Assembly: GCA_019752335.1 (NCBI GenBank)
Contig: JAIEMJ010000010.1
Location: 1-64,000 of the forward strand
Length of the DNA stretch: 64,000 nucleotides
Direction of reading: 5' to 3'
Source: Bryobacteraceae bacterium
GTDB lineage: Bacteria; Acidobacteriota; Terriglobia; Bryobacterales; Bryobacteraceae
In this document: one piece after another, positions 43,580-52,554 of the stretch
Layout: each line of letters begins with the position of its first letter
Position numbering within the stretch: position 1 is the first letter of the stretch
Notes under the pieces: generated by a model
Database searches by the model: none
The model's input: only the letters and a program-made list of their open reading frames with translations
Told to the model about the DNA's origin: nothing
Program-made: the position numbers and the translations under genes

Positions 43580-45361
43580 ATGAAATACCATCTCTCTCTA
43601 CTCACCTTACTGGCGGTAACCTCGGCATTCGCGCAAGACCCGGTCACCGAGACCCTGTCGGCTGACCTTAAGGCCCTGCGCGCCGGGCGCGGCAAGGACA
43701 CGGTTAGCGTGATTGTGCAGTTCAAGGACGGCGCCAAAACCAAGAGTCAAGGGCGCAGCCGGCTGCTCTCGCGAGGCGCGGTAGAACGGATGGACCTGGA
43801 AGATTCGGTTCTGGTAGAGGTTCCCGCTGATCAACTCGATGCCCTCGCCGCCGATCCAGCCGTCGAGTATATGTCGCTCGACCGCACCGTCGAGGCCTCC
43901 AGCATCGAACTACTCCAGTCCTCGACGCGGGCTGACCTGGCGCTCGCCGCTGGCTTCACGGGTAACGGGATCAGCGTCGCCATTATCGATAGCGGTATTA
44001 CGGCGCATGTCGATCTAACCATTCCGGACTCGAAGCCCAGCGCCTCCCGCGTCATCTATAAGGAGAACTTCGTCGTGGGCGAAACCACTACCGATGATGC
44101 CTACGGCCATGGGACGCACGTCGCCGGCCTGGTGGCGGGCAATGGCTTGGCTTCCACGTCGGACTACGCTCTGCAGACCTACCTCGGCATCGCCCCCACG
44201 GCCAACCTCATCAATCTTCGCGTGCTCAACGCCAAAGGGGTGGGCACCGATAGCCAAGTGATCGCCGCCATTAACCGCGCCATCGCGCTGAAGGCTCAGT
44301 ACAACATCCGGGTGATCAACCTTTCGCTCGGACGTCCGGTGCTCGAAAGCTACAAGACTGATCCGCTCGGTAGGGCCGTCGCCCGCGCCGTCGACGCGGG
44401 GATTGTCGTCGTCGTGGCCGCGGGTAATTATGGCCGCGTGAATACCTTTGGCAGCAAGGGCTACGGCCTGATCACTTCGCCAGGCAACCATCCGCGTGTC
44501 ATCACGGTAGGCGCGATGAAGGCCCGGGAAACCACCTCGCGCGCCGACGACGAAATCGCCAGCTATAGCTCGAAGGGCCCCACCATGATTGACCGCATCG
44601 CGAAGCCGGACCTGGTGGCCCCCGGCAACCGCGCCGTCTCCTTGTTGCCCTTCTCCAGTTCGATCTTTCAAAGCTACCCCGCCAATCTGATCATGAGTTC
44701 GGAGTACTTGAACGTCCCCTCCTTCCTGGCTAGCCTCGCGGCCAAACTCGCCTCCCCGAGTTACTTCCGCTTGAGCGGCACCAGCATGGCGACGCCGGTC
44801 GTGAGCGGCACCGTCGCCCTGATGCTGCAAAAGGACGCGACGCTTTCGCCGGACACCATCAAAGCCCGTCTGATGAAGACGGCCACGAAGAACTTCCCCA
44901 CGTCCAGTACCGCTGTGGATCCGGTCACCGGCGAAGTCTTCGTCAGCCAATACGACCTCTTTACGGTGGGCGCCGGCTACCTGGATGTCTGGGCCGCCCT
45001 GAACTCCACCGATATCGCGACCAAGCTCGCCACGTCTCCCCAAGTCAGCTTTGACACGAAGAAAAAGCAAGTCTTCGTGGTGAAGGACAGTTCGGCGCTT
45101 TGGGGCACCTCGGCCCTGTGGGGCACGACGGCGGTGTGGGGTTCGACGGTATTTACCGGTTCGGCGAGCGCCGCCTGGGGCTCATCCGCGCTGTGGGGCA
45201 CTTCGGCCGCGTGGGGCTCTTCGGCGCTCTGGGGCACTTCCGCGTTGTGGGGCACGACGGCGGTGTGGGGTTCATCGGCCGCCTGGGGCTCGTCGGCCCT
45301 GTGGGGCACCGGCGCACCGCAGGCAACGCAGACGAGTGTGCTGGTCTTTGGCGAACAGTAA
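43580..45361 (+). CDS. Secreted S8 (subtilisin-like) protease with Trp-Gly repeat tail
   Basis: A 593-residue subtilase: signal peptide (to about residue 19), inhibitor-like propeptide (residues 40-105), then the catalytic triad Asp137 (VAIIDSGI), His177 (YGHGTHVAGL) and Ser402 (GTSMATPVVSG). Residues 505-577 are a hexapeptide repeat [ST]-A-[LVA]-W-G-[TS] with 11 tryptophans, followed by a short strand. The propeptide points to autocatalytic activation outside the cell. The tail may be a surface-binding or assembly module. The ATG follows AGGGGCAGCGAT. Confidence 0.9.
   Translation: MKYHLSLLTLLAVTSAFAQDPVTETLSADLKALRAGRGKDTVSVIVQFKDGAKTKSQGRSRLLSRGAVERMDLEDSVLVEVPADQLDALAADPAVEYMSLDRTVEASSIELLQSSTRADLALAAGFTGNGISVAIIDSGITAHVDLTIPDSKPSASRVIYKENFVVGETTTDDAYGHGTHVAGLVAGNGLASTSDYALQTYLGIAPTANLINLRVLNAKGVGTDSQVIAAINRAIALKAQYNIRVINLSLGRPVLESYKTDPLGRAVARAVDAGIVVVVAAGNYGRVNTFGSKGYGLITSPGNHPRVITVGAMKARETTSRADDEIASYSSKGPTMIDRIAKPDLVAPGNRAVSLLPFSSSIFQSYPANLIMSSEYLNVPSFLASLAAKLASPSYFRLSGTSMATPVVSGTVALMLQKDATLSPDTIKARLMKTATKNFPTSSTAVDPVTGEVFVSQYDLFTVGAGYLDVWAALNSTDIATKLATSPQVSFDTKKKQVFVVKDSSALWGTSALWGTTAVWGSTVFTGSASAAWGSSALWGTSAAWGSSALWGTSALWGTTAVWGSSAAWGSSALWGTGAPQATQTSVLVFGEQ
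45092..45310 (+). repeat. Coding tandem repeat of 18-bp units (Trp-Gly hexapeptides)
   Basis: Eleven units of six codons with core A-x-W-G-[TS], spelled mostly with gcS-ctS-tgg-ggc codons, with one interruption (TVFTGSAS) after the third unit. The repeat is in frame and coding; the DNA copies are similar enough for unit gain and loss by slippage or recombination. Confidence 0.85.
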
Positions 45362-45367
45362 GAACCT

Positions 45368-46636
45368 CTACTTCGCGTAGCGCGAGTCGACGTAGCTGTC
45401 GAGCATGCCGATGAACTCGGCCACGATATGGTCGCCCCGGAGCGTTTTGGCCAGCTTGCCATCCACGTACACCGGGGCGACGGGGTCTTCAAAGGTCCCG
45501 GGGAGCGAGATGCCGAGGTTGGCATGCTTGCTCTCACCGGGGCCGTTCACGATACAGCCCATCACCGCCACCTTCATCTCTTCCACGCCCGTGTAGGTCT
45601 CGCGCCACACGGGCATTTGTTCGCGGAGATAGCGTTGAATCTGGTCCGCCATGTCCTGGAAGAAGGTCGACGTGGTGCGGCCACAGCCAGGGCAAGCCGT
45701 CACTTGCGGCGTGAAGGCGCGCAGTTCCAGGGCCTGCAAAATCTGCTGGCAAACGATCACCTCTTCGGTGCGATCGCCATCCGGCATCGGCGTTAGCGAG
45801 CAACGAATCGTATCGCCGATCCCCTCCTGCAACATCACCCCGAGGGCGGCCGTCGAGTAGACGATGCCCTTGGAGCCGAGGCCGGCTTCGGTGAGGCCGA
45901 GGTGAATCGGATAGTCGCAATGCGCGGCCAGGCCGCGGTTGACGATGATGAGGTCCTGCACGCCGCTCACTTTGGCGGAGAGCACGATGTGGTGGTGCGG
46001 CAGCCCGTAGCTTTCGGCTTTTTCGGCGGAGATCAGCGCGCTCATCACCATGGCATTCATGGTGACTTCCTTGGCGTCGAGCGGTTCGGGTAGTTTGGCG
46101 TTCTCGTCCATCATGGACGTGAGCAAGGCCGAGTCGAGCGAGCCCCAGTTGACGCCGATGCGTACGGGCTTGCCATACTCAATGGCGCATTCGATCATCG
46201 TGCGGAAGTTGTCGTCGTGCTTCTTGCCGATATTGACGTTGCCGGGATTGATGCGGTACTTGGCCAGGGCGCGGGCGCACTCAGGGTATTTTCTCAGCAA
46301 CTGATGACCGTTGTAGTGGAAGTCGCCGACGATCGGCGTAGTGTAGCCATGAAGACGGATGGTGTCGACGACACGGGGCAGGGCCTTGGCGGCGTCCTCG
46401 GTGTTTACCGTCACGCGGACCACCTCGGAGCCGGCCTTGGCGAGGGCCATGATCTGGTTGGCGGTGCCGGTGACGTCGGCCGTGTCGGTGTTCGTCATCG
46501 ACTGCACCATGATCGGATTCCCGCCACCCACCTTGACGCCGCCGATATCGACGACGATGCTCTTGCGCCTCCGAATGGGCTGAATACGAATCTTGGGATG
46601 AGCGATTGCGGTCGCGGCCAGGGGCATAGTTGCCAT
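45368..46636 (-). CDS. ispG: 4-hydroxy-3-methylbut-2-enyl-diphosphate synthase
   Basis: A 422-residue IspG (GcpE), the [4Fe-4S] enzyme that reduces methylerythritol cyclodiphosphate in the non-mevalonate isoprenoid pathway. Typical segments: [19 protein letters not shown] at residue 37, [21 protein letters not shown]-like [11 protein letters not shown], and the cluster cysteines in [14 protein letters not shown] plus [11 protein letters not shown] with the conserved Glu. Full length and intact. A start at the Met at residue 4 is equally possible. Convergent with the protease (6-base gap) and divergent from cobT with only 21 bases between. Confidence 0.96.
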   Translation of the reverse strand: MATMPLAATAIAHPKIRIQPIRRRKSIVVDIGGVKVGGGNPIMVQSMTNTDTADVTGTANQIMALAKAGSEVVRVTVNTEDAAKALPRVVDTIRLHGYTTPIVGDFHYNGHQLLRKYPECARALAKYRINPGNVNIGKKHDDNFRTMIECAIEYGKPVRIGVNWGSLDSALLTSMMDENAKLPEPLDAKEVTMNAMVMSALISAEKAESYGLPHHHIVLSAKVSGVQDLIIVNRGLAAHCDYPIHLGLTEAGLGSKGIVYSTAALGVMLQEGIGDTIRCSLTPMPDGDRTEEVIVCQQILQALELRAFTPQVTACPGCGRTTSTFFQDMADQIQRYLREQMPVWRETYTGVEEMKVAVMGCIVNGPGESKHANLGISLPGTFEDPVAPVYVDGKLAKTLRGDHIVAEFIGMLDSYVDSRYAK

Positions 46637-46657
46637 ATCCCCTAGTTTAGTGGGTAG

Positions 46658-47620
46658 ATGGAAGCTGTGTCTCTCTCTGAAGCTATTCTTGCGCGGCTGA
46701 ACTCGCTCACCAAGCCACCGGGCAGCCTGGGCGAAATGGAACGGCTAGCCCATCGCTATTGTCTGCTCACCGGCCAACTGACGCCGCCACTGCCCCGCAA
46801 GGGCATGTATCTCTTCTGCGCGGACCACGGCGTGGTGGCCGAAGGCGTCAGCGCCTATCCCGCCGCCGTCACCGCCGCCATGGTGGAGAATTTCCACCGT
46901 GGGGGCGCCGCTATCAACGTCTTGTGCCGGCATTTTCAGATTGAGCCGGTGGTGATCGATTGCGGGGTCGGCCAGCCGACGGCCAACTTCGCGGTCGCGC
47001 CGGCCATGTCGATCACCAAAGCCGAAGAGCTGGCGCGGCGCGGGCGGATGCTGGCGTACGGGGCGCGCGAGCGCTTCGATCTGGTGGGCCTGGGCGAGAT
47101 GGGCATTGGCAATACTACCGCGGCGGCGGCCCTGCTTTCCGCCTTCACCGGACTCGACCCGTCAGAGACGGCCGGCGCGGGCACCGGGCTCGACGCGGCG
47201 GGCGTGGTACATAAGGCAGCGGTGATCCGTCGCGCCTTGGCGCTCCATCCCAGCCGTGTGCCGCGGGAGATTCTCGCCAATCTGGGCGGCAGCGAGATTG
47301 CCACGATGACCGGCTTTATTCTGGCCGCGGCGGAATTCGGCCTGCCGATTGTGGTGGACGGATTCATTAGCTCGGCGGCGGCGCTGGTGGCGCAGCGGCT
47401 GAATCCGGATGCGCTGAAGACCGCGTTCTTCTCGCACCGTTCTGCGGAACCTGGCCACGCGGCGATGCTGGCGGCCTTGGGCGCGGCGCCGGCGCTCGAC
47501 TTGGGGATGCGGCTCGGCGAAGGCTCCGGCGCGGCGCTGATGATCAATCTGATTGAGACGTCGTTGCGCGTCTACCTCGAAATGGCCACGTTCACCGAAG
47601 CGGGCGTGCCAGAAGGCTAA
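46658..47620 (+). CDS. cobT: Nicotinate-nucleotide-dimethylbenzimidazole phosphoribosyltransferase
   Basis: A 320-residue CobT, which makes alpha-ribazole phosphate for the lower ligand of cobalamin. Signatures: [15 protein letters not shown] at residue 17, [30 protein letters not shown] and the final MATFTEAGV with the catalytic Glu. No other cobalamin genes are near and no riboswitch fits in the 21 bases before it, so it may serve salvage of lower-ligand base. It is followed 12 bases later by a small exported protein and the amidase. Confidence 0.95.
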   Translation: MEAVSLSEAILARLNSLTKPPGSLGEMERLAHRYCLLTGQLTPPLPRKGMYLFCADHGVVAEGVSAYPAAVTAAMVENFHRGGAAINVLCRHFQIEPVVIDCGVGQPTANFAVAPAMSITKAEELARRGRMLAYGARERFDLVGLGEMGIGNTTAAAALLSAFTGLDPSETAGAGTGLDAAGVVHKAAVIRRALALHPSRVPREILANLGGSEIATMTGFILAAAEFGLPIVVDGFISSAAALVAQRLNPDALKTAFFSHRSAEPGHAAMLAALGAAPALDLGMRLGEGSGAALMINLIETSLRVYLEMATFTEAGVPEG

Positions 47621-47632
47621 ACTAGGGGAAGC

Positions 47633-47815
47633 ATGCAACCTTCCCGCCGGAAATTCGCGGCCCTGCTGGCGACGCCGCTCCCGCTGCTGGCCCAAACGCC
47701 CCCGCCTGAAGACTTGGCGGCGCTGGCAAAGGGCCAGATGCAATCCACCTCGGATCGCTTGCGCCAATTCAAGCTCGACATCAGCGTAGAACCGGCTTTT
47801 GCCTTCAAACCATGA
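47633..47815 (+). CDS. Short protein with Tat-like leader, upstream of the amidase
   Basis: A 60-residue protein: MQPSRRKFAALLATPLPLLA looks like a twin-arginine leader, followed by about 35 residues (ALAKGQMQSTSDRLRQFKLD, PAFAFKP). It has no catalytic motif. AGGGGAAG precedes the ATG and the stop overlaps the amidase start (ATGA), so it is translated with it. It could be an exported peptide, or the leader of a protein from which the amidase was separated. The amidase itself lacks a signal. Confidence 0.65.
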   Translation: MQPSRRKFAALLATPLPLLAQTPPPEDLAALAKGQMQSTSDRLRQFKLDISVEPAFAFKP

Positions 47816-49230
47816 CCGACGATCTCTTCTTCGCGCCGCTCACTGACCTGAACGCTCGCCTGAAGCGCAAGGAATTCACGTGCCAGGAACTGACGCGCGC
47901 GTTTGTGGAACGCCTCGAGCGCCTGGGTCCGCGCTATAACGCCTTGGCGTTGCTGCTGAAGGAAGCAGCGATCGACAAGGCGAAGGACGTCGACAAAGAG
48001 CTGAAGCGCGAGCGCTATCGCGGCGTGCTGCAAGGCATTCCTTTCGGCGCGAAGGACCTGCTGTCGGCGAAGGGGCAACCCACGGCCTGGGGCGCGCGGC
48101 CTTATGCCGGGCAGGTGTTTGACCATGACGCCACCGTGATTAAGAAGCTGGCCGGCACGGGAGCCGTGCTGACGTCGAAGCTGGCGATGGTGCAACTGGC
48201 GGGCGGTGGCGGCTATCGTTTTCCCGCCGCGTCGATGTCGGGGCCGGGGCTGAATCCCTGGAGCCGGGCGCATTGGAGCGGCGGTTCGTCGTCGGGCTCG
48301 GGCGCGGCGGTGGCGGCCGGCTTGGTGCCGTTCGCCTTGGGGTCCGAGACGAGCGGCTCTATCCTGACGCCCGCGGCTTATTGCGGCGTCACCGGACTGC
48401 GGCCCACCTACGGGCTCGTCAGCCGCCACGGCGCCATGGCCCTGAGTTGGACGCTCGACAAGATCGGCGTGCTGGGCCGCTCGGCGGACGATTGCGGCTG
48501 GGTGCTACAGGCCATCGCGGGCGGCGACGCGAAGGACCCAGGATCTGCCGGCAAGAGCTTTTACTACGCGCCGCAATTCGCGCGCCCGCTGAACGAGGTC
48601 ACCGTGGCGTACGCGCCGGTGGACTTCGACGCGGCGGCGGACCCGTCAGCGAAGGCCGCTTTTCAGACGGCCGTCGAAGCTTTCAAATCTCTCGGCGTGA
48701 AGCTGGTGGAAGCGCGCATTCCGGACTTTCCGTACGGCGCGGTGATCGGTCCGGTGATCGGGGCCGAGTCCGCGTCGATTTTTGAAGAGCTGATTCGCAG
48801 TGGCCGTGTCGATCAGTTGGACGACAAGAAGCAAGTGGCGGGCTTGAAGGCGGCGCTCGATTGGCCCGCCACGGACTATCTGAAGGCGATGCGCATCCGC
48901 AGCCTGATCCGCGAGGCCTTCGGCGAGTTCTTCGCTCAGTACGACGCGATTCTCACCACGGCGCGCCCCGGGCCGGCGTCGCGGGTGTCCGAGGCTTTAG
49001 ACCGCCCGAGTGGCCGTCCGGCGCCGGCGGACCGTGGCTTCAGCGGCATCATTCCGGCCGGCAATCTGGCCGGGCTACCGGCGTTGTCGTTGCCTTGCGG
49101 CTTCGCGGGAGAACTGCCCGTCGCCTTGCAACTGGTGGCGCGGCCCTTTAACGAAAACCTGATCCTAGCCATGGGCAAGGCGTTCCAAGAGCGCACGGAC
49201 TGGCACCGGCGGCGGCCGAAAATCTCATGA
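47812..49230 (+). CDS. Amidase-signature-family hydrolase
   Basis: A 472-residue amidase. The Ser-cisSer-Lys triad is visible: Lys81 (PFGAKDLLS), cis-Ser about residue 160 (WSGGSSSGSGAA) and nucleophile Ser183 (GSETSGSIL). The family hydrolyses amides, including Glu-tRNA amidotransferase A subunits, but this protein stands alone without GatB/GatC, so a stand-alone amidase is more likely. It shares ATGA overlaps with the small gene upstream and with glpD downstream. Confidence 0.9.
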   Translation: MTDDLFFAPLTDLNARLKRKEFTCQELTRAFVERLERLGPRYNALALLLKEAAIDKAKDVDKELKRERYRGVLQGIPFGAKDLLSAKGQPTAWGARPYAGQVFDHDATVIKKLAGTGAVLTSKLAMVQLAGGGGYRFPAASMSGPGLNPWSRAHWSGGSSSGSGAAVAAGLVPFALGSETSGSILTPAAYCGVTGLRPTYGLVSRHGAMALSWTLDKIGVLGRSADDCGWVLQAIAGGDAKDPGSAGKSFYYAPQFARPLNEVTVAYAPVDFDAAADPSAKAAFQTAVEAFKSLGVKLVEARIPDFPYGAVIGPVIGAESASIFEELIRSGRVDQLDDKKQVAGLKAALDWPATDYLKAMRIRSLIREAFGEFFAQYDAILTTARPGPASRVSEALDRPSGRPAPADRGFSGIIPAGNLAGLPALSLPCGFAGELPVALQLVARPFNENLILAMGKAFQERTDWHRRRPKIS

Positions 49231-50783
49231 GACAAGACCGCATGGCCGCCTTGCAGGCGCAGACCCACGACATCCTCATTCTCGGCGGAGGCGTAAACGG
49301 CGCGGGCATCGCGCGCGATTTGGCCTTGCGCGCCAAGACCGCCGGGCATCCGCTGAAGGTCGCGTTGATCGACAAGGGGCACTTCTCGTCGGGCACCAGC
49401 GGGCGCAATTCGCAACTGATCCACGGCGGTTTGCGCTACCTCAAATACATGGAGTTCGGCCTGGTGCGCGAGGCGTTGCGCGAGCGCTCGACGCTGCTCG
49501 AAATCGCGCCGCACCTGGTGGAGCCGCTCGCGTTCCTCATTCCGATGTACAGCCAGTTCGCCAAGTACTTTTACGGCACGGGCCTGTGGATGTACGACAC
49601 GCTGGCCGGGTCGCGCAACATTTCGCCGCATCGCGGCGTAGCGCTGCCAGAGCTAGCCAAGCTGGAGCCGGGCTTGAATCCGCAGGACCTGGTTTCGGCG
49701 GCGGTGTTCTGGGATGCGCGTGTCCATTCGGCGCGCTTCGTCCTCGAGAATTTGTTCGAGGCCGAGGCCAACGGCGCGGTGCTGATGAATTACCTCGAAG
49801 CCCGGAGCTTCACGCAGCAGGGCGACGTGTGGACGGTAGGCGTCCGCGATGGCTTAACCGGCGCCGAGTTCGAAGTGCGAGCCAAGCGGCTGGTGAATAC
49901 CACGGGGCCCTGGGCCGGCGAAGTGTGGCCGAAAGAGAACTCGCTGCGGCTGGTGCGCGGATCGCATATCATCCTGCCGCGCTTGAACCGAAGCGACAAC
50001 GCCATCGCGTACTTCGAGGAGAATGGGCGCATCATCTTTTTCATCCCGTGGGGCAGCAAGAAGGACCTGACCTTGGTAGGCACCACCGACGTGGACCACG
50101 ACGGGTCGCCGGACCATGTCGAGATTTCGGAAGAAGAGACGGCGTACCTGCTGAAGATCGCGGCCGATATCTTCCCGGAGTCCCGCGGGATGCGGCCCAT
50201 CGCAACGTACAGTGCGCTGCGGCCACTGGTGCAATCGGGCGGCACGTCGGCGACGTCAACTTCGCGCGAGCATCGCATCTGGGCCTCGGCCGACGGCGTG
50301 GTTCATGTGGCGGGTGGCAAGTACACGACGTATCGCTCGATGAGCGAAGAGGCGGCGGACCTGGCGGCGCCGGAGGCACTGAAGGAGATCCACGCCACCG
50401 CTACGGTGCCGCTGAACGGCAACTCGCGGGCGGCGATCGCGGCTCTGAAAGAGCAACACGATCCAGCCGTGGTGATGGAGTACGGCGTCCGGGCGCCTAG
50501 GGTGCTGGAGCGCGCGCGGGAGTTGGGGTCACTCGACCAGGCGCGCATCGCCGAGGCGGTGGAGTGCGAATGGGTGGAAGCGCTGCCGGACCTGATGCAG
50601 GTCTCGACGTATTGGGCCTACGAGCGGGCCTGGGACCGCGAGTCCTTGCGGGGGTTGGCGCGCGAATTGGGGTCGCGGCTGGGCTGGAACGAGTCGCGGG
50701 TGGAGCAAGAGGTTACTCGAATGGCTCGGGATACTTCGGCTTCTTCCGTTTCGGCGACTCCTCAATCACGCGAACGCTTTTAA
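49227..50783 (+). CDS. glpD: FAD-dependent glycerol-3-phosphate dehydrogenase
   Basis: A 518-residue aerobic glycerol-3-phosphate dehydrogenase, a membrane-associated flavoprotein passing electrons to quinone. The FAD motif ILGGGVNGAGIARDLALR is at residues 17-34, then HFSSGTSGRNSQLIHGGLRY, FIPWGSKKDLTLVGTTDVDH and HVAGGKYTTYRSMSEEAAD. The last 20 residues are Ser-rich and out of line with the family. Its 3' end overlaps a small opposite-strand gene by 71 bases. Starts with ATGA overlap after the amidase, giving a cobT/small/amidase/glpD operon. Confidence 0.9.
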   Translation: MRQDRMAALQAQTHDILILGGGVNGAGIARDLALRAKTAGHPLKVALIDKGHFSSGTSGRNSQLIHGGLRYLKYMEFGLVREALRERSTLLEIAPHLVEPLAFLIPMYSQFAKYFYGTGLWMYDTLAGSRNISPHRGVALPELAKLEPGLNPQDLVSAAVFWDARVHSARFVLENLFEAEANGAVLMNYLEARSFTQQGDVWTVGVRDGLTGAEFEVRAKRLVNTTGPWAGEVWPKENSLRLVRGSHIILPRLNRSDNAIAYFEENGRIIFFIPWGSKKDLTLVGTTDVDHDGSPDHVEISEEETAYLLKIAADIFPESRGMRPIATYSALRPLVQSGGTSATSTSREHRIWASADGVVHVAGGKYTTYRSMSEEAADLAAPEALKEIHATATVPLNGNSRAAIAALKEQHDPAVVMEYGVRAPRVLERARELGSLDQARIAEAVECEWVEALPDLMQVSTYWAYERAWDRESLRGLARELGSRLGWNESRVEQEVTRMARDTSASSVSATPQSRERF

Positions 50784-50868
50784 TCAGGCCGACCTGCTCG
50801 CGAGCTAACGCCTTCACTTCCTTGGTCTTCGTGAACTTTTTCTTGGGTTTGCGTGGTTGGGAGGGCAT
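50713..50868 (-). CDS. Small basic conserved protein
   Basis: A 51-residue, strongly basic protein: SQPRKPKKKFTKTKEVKALA, REQVGLIKSVRVIEESPKRK and KKPKYPEPFE. The pattern KPKKKFT-x-KEVKALARE-xVG is one I have seen repeatedly in Acidobacteria as a hypothetical protein; its role is unknown, possibly RNA or DNA binding. It lies opposite the 3' end of glpD (71-base overlap), an arrangement that constrains both reading frames. AAAGG precedes the ATG by a usual distance. Confidence 0.7.
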   Translation of the reverse strand: MPSQPRKPKKKFTKTKEVKALAREQVGLIKSVRVIEESPKRKKPKYPEPFE

Positions 50869-50909
50869 GAGGTTATTGCCTTTGCTTCACTAGATTGTTA
50901 CCATACAAG

Positions 50910-50981
<72 letters not shown>

Positions 50982-50986
<5 letters not shown>

Positions 50987-51000
50987 ACTCCCAGTTGGTT
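50982..51000 (+). terminator. Terminator hairpin directly after the tRNA
   Basis: AACCAACT (50982-50989) and AGTTGGTT (50993-51000) are perfect inverted repeats with a CCC loop, followed by TAGTTT. The left arm includes the tRNA discriminator end, so the hairpin can form only in the precursor. Confidence 0.65.
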
Positions 51001-51123
51001 TAGTTTCAATATCTTAGGCCACTCCGGCCACCCTCTCCAAAAGCATCAAAAACAGCCAACTGTCACCAAAACTGTCACCAATTTGGGGTCGATTTTGGAT
51101 TTTCGTGTTCTCGCGGTGCCCCG

Positions 51124-52098
51124 ATGAGTACGCTTGGGCAACCGAGGGGAACTCTGGAGCATGCAGGGCAAGTTCTAGCCCGCGACTTCGGCGAATTCGT
51201 CGTTTCCAAACAGAAGCTGAAGAAGGCTGAGGGCATCTGTCTGGTGCGGGAGAAGCGGGAAACCGCTACTCAGACGCTCGGGTTTACCGCTCGGCCCTTT
51301 GTGCTGTGCGGGCTGCCGATTCGGCGACCGCCCGCCGGTCAATTGCTTTTTGAACGGCGGAACGGGCATTTCACGCTTCAAGTCACCGGTCATCCGGAAT
51401 GTGGCCTTCCTTTTGGTCAGGATCGCTTGGTGCCGATTTTCTTGGCCACAATGGCCGTCCGGCAGCAGAGTCGGATCGTGCGATTTGAATCGGCGGCTGA
51501 GCTGCTCGACACATTCGGACTTTCGAAGGGTGGCAAGGAGTACAGGCGTCTTGTTTCTGCGTTCGAGCGGATCTTCGGCGCGACGATCTTCTTTGGCACG
51601 GAGTCGAGCCGTCCTCCCGCCAAAGTGGTCCATCGGTCTCGCTTCAATTTCTTGTCTGAGGCGCAGATTTGGTACAACCGCGTCTCCGCGCAACCACCTC
51701 TCTCGGACGAATTCGCCAACGTCGTCATCCTCAGTGAAGAGTTCTATCGCGAAATTTCAGAGCATCCGATACCAGCCGACCTTGATGCCGTCAAGGTGCT
51801 GGCATCGGCGCCAGCCGTCTTGGACTTGTTCGTCTGGCTGACCTATCGCTGCTTCTCTGCTAAGGGTCCCGAAAAAATCCCGCTTTTCGGCGATTTCGGA
51901 CTCGCGCAGCAGCTTGGATGCGTCGAATACTCGCGGCCCCGAAGATTTAGGGCGATGCTGGAACAGTGGCTCATTCCCATACGAGGGTTGTGGCCAGAGT
52001 GTCCGGCAGCAATCTCTTCAGATGGTCGATATTTGATAGTTAGCAAGGTCAATGCGGTCATTCCAAACCCTGCCGCCGCCTTTAGCCGCCTAGCCTAA
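51124..52098 (+). CDS. Plasmid-type replication protein (RepA_C-like)
   Basis: A 324-residue protein similar to the RepA_C family of plasmid replication proteins: GLPFGQDRLVPIFLATMAVR at residue 93, ELLDTFGLSKGGKEYRRLVS, AFERIFGATIFFGTE, then a second winged-helix-like half (PAVLDLFVWLTYRCFS, RFRAMLEQWLIPI). Such genes are carried by plasmids and by integrated elements that came from them. It lies 137 bases after the tRNA and converges on the isopeptidase gene (9-base overlap). No integrase is beside it. Confidence 0.78.
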   Translation: MSTLGQPRGTLEHAGQVLARDFGEFVVSKQKLKKAEGICLVREKRETATQTLGFTARPFVLCGLPIRRPPAGQLLFERRNGHFTLQVTGHPECGLPFGQDRLVPIFLATMAVRQQSRIVRFESAAELLDTFGLSKGGKEYRRLVSAFERIFGATIFFGTESSRPPAKVVHRSRFNFLSEAQIWYNRVSAQPPLSDEFANVVILSEEFYREISEHPIPADLDAVKVLASAPAVLDLFVWLTYRCFSAKGPEKIPLFGDFGLAQQLGCVEYSRPRRFRAMLEQWLIPIRGLWPECPAAISSDGRYLIVSKVNAVIPNPAAAFSRLA

Positions 52099-52554
52099 CT
52101 TCACGACGGCCCGATGCTTCTCGCCATTTGGAAGGTATGTGTGAGCAGTTGCGACCAGATCAGCGGCGGCGTCAAGCTTCACAATCAGAAGGACGACGAA
52201 ATGCGCACCAACCTCAGGGTCCGCTACGATTTTTCGCATCGATGCATCGTCACGGGAACTGGGCTCCGGAACGAAGCTAGGGTGCGAGTGCCATTCGCCG
52301 ATGTAGTTGAATCGCGTATAGTCATACCGGGTTCGCTCAAAAAATGAGGTTAGGCGGCCAATGGCGTCTTCGATCTTGCGGAGGAATGCCGCGAATGAAC
52401 CCTGTGCGTGAACTGAAATTTCTCTTACCGCGAACTCGTTCGGACCACAGTGTTCGGCCATCAGTACTCCGCCAACCTCGCTAGATCCTGCACGGACTAG
52501 GGCCCCAACGATGACCTCTTTCCATTCAGTTGGAAGGACCAGAGTTATCATCAC
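52090..52554 (-). CDS. JAB/JAMM isopeptidase (Mov34/MPN type)
   Basis: A 154-residue JAMM metalloprotease with all zinc ligands: Glu26 (SSEVGGVLMAE) and the H-x-H-x7-S-x2-D motif His89, His91, Ser99, Asp102 in GEWHSHPSFVPEPSSRDD. These enzymes cut isopeptide or C-terminal bonds of ubiquitin-like proteins; in CBASS the equivalent (Cap3) removes the conjugated cyclase. The GTG start overlaps the E1 stop (GTGA). It is the last gene of the three-gene cassette. Confidence 0.93.
   Translation of the reverse strand: MMITLVLPTEWKEVIVGALVRAGSSEVGGVLMAEHCGPNEFAVREISVHAQGSFAAFLRKIEDAIGRLTSFFERTRYDYTRFNYIGEWHSHPSFVPEPSSRDDASMRKIVADPEVGAHFVVLLIVKLDAAADLVATAHTYLPNGEKHRAVVKLG

Noticed and set aside
45092-45310. 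Short repeats that might suggest a CRISPR array
   Set aside because: Units are contiguous, in frame and coding, without spacers.
46637-46657. Cobalamin riboswitch before cobT
   Set aside because: Only 21 bases separate ispG and cobT starts, with no space for a riboswitch.
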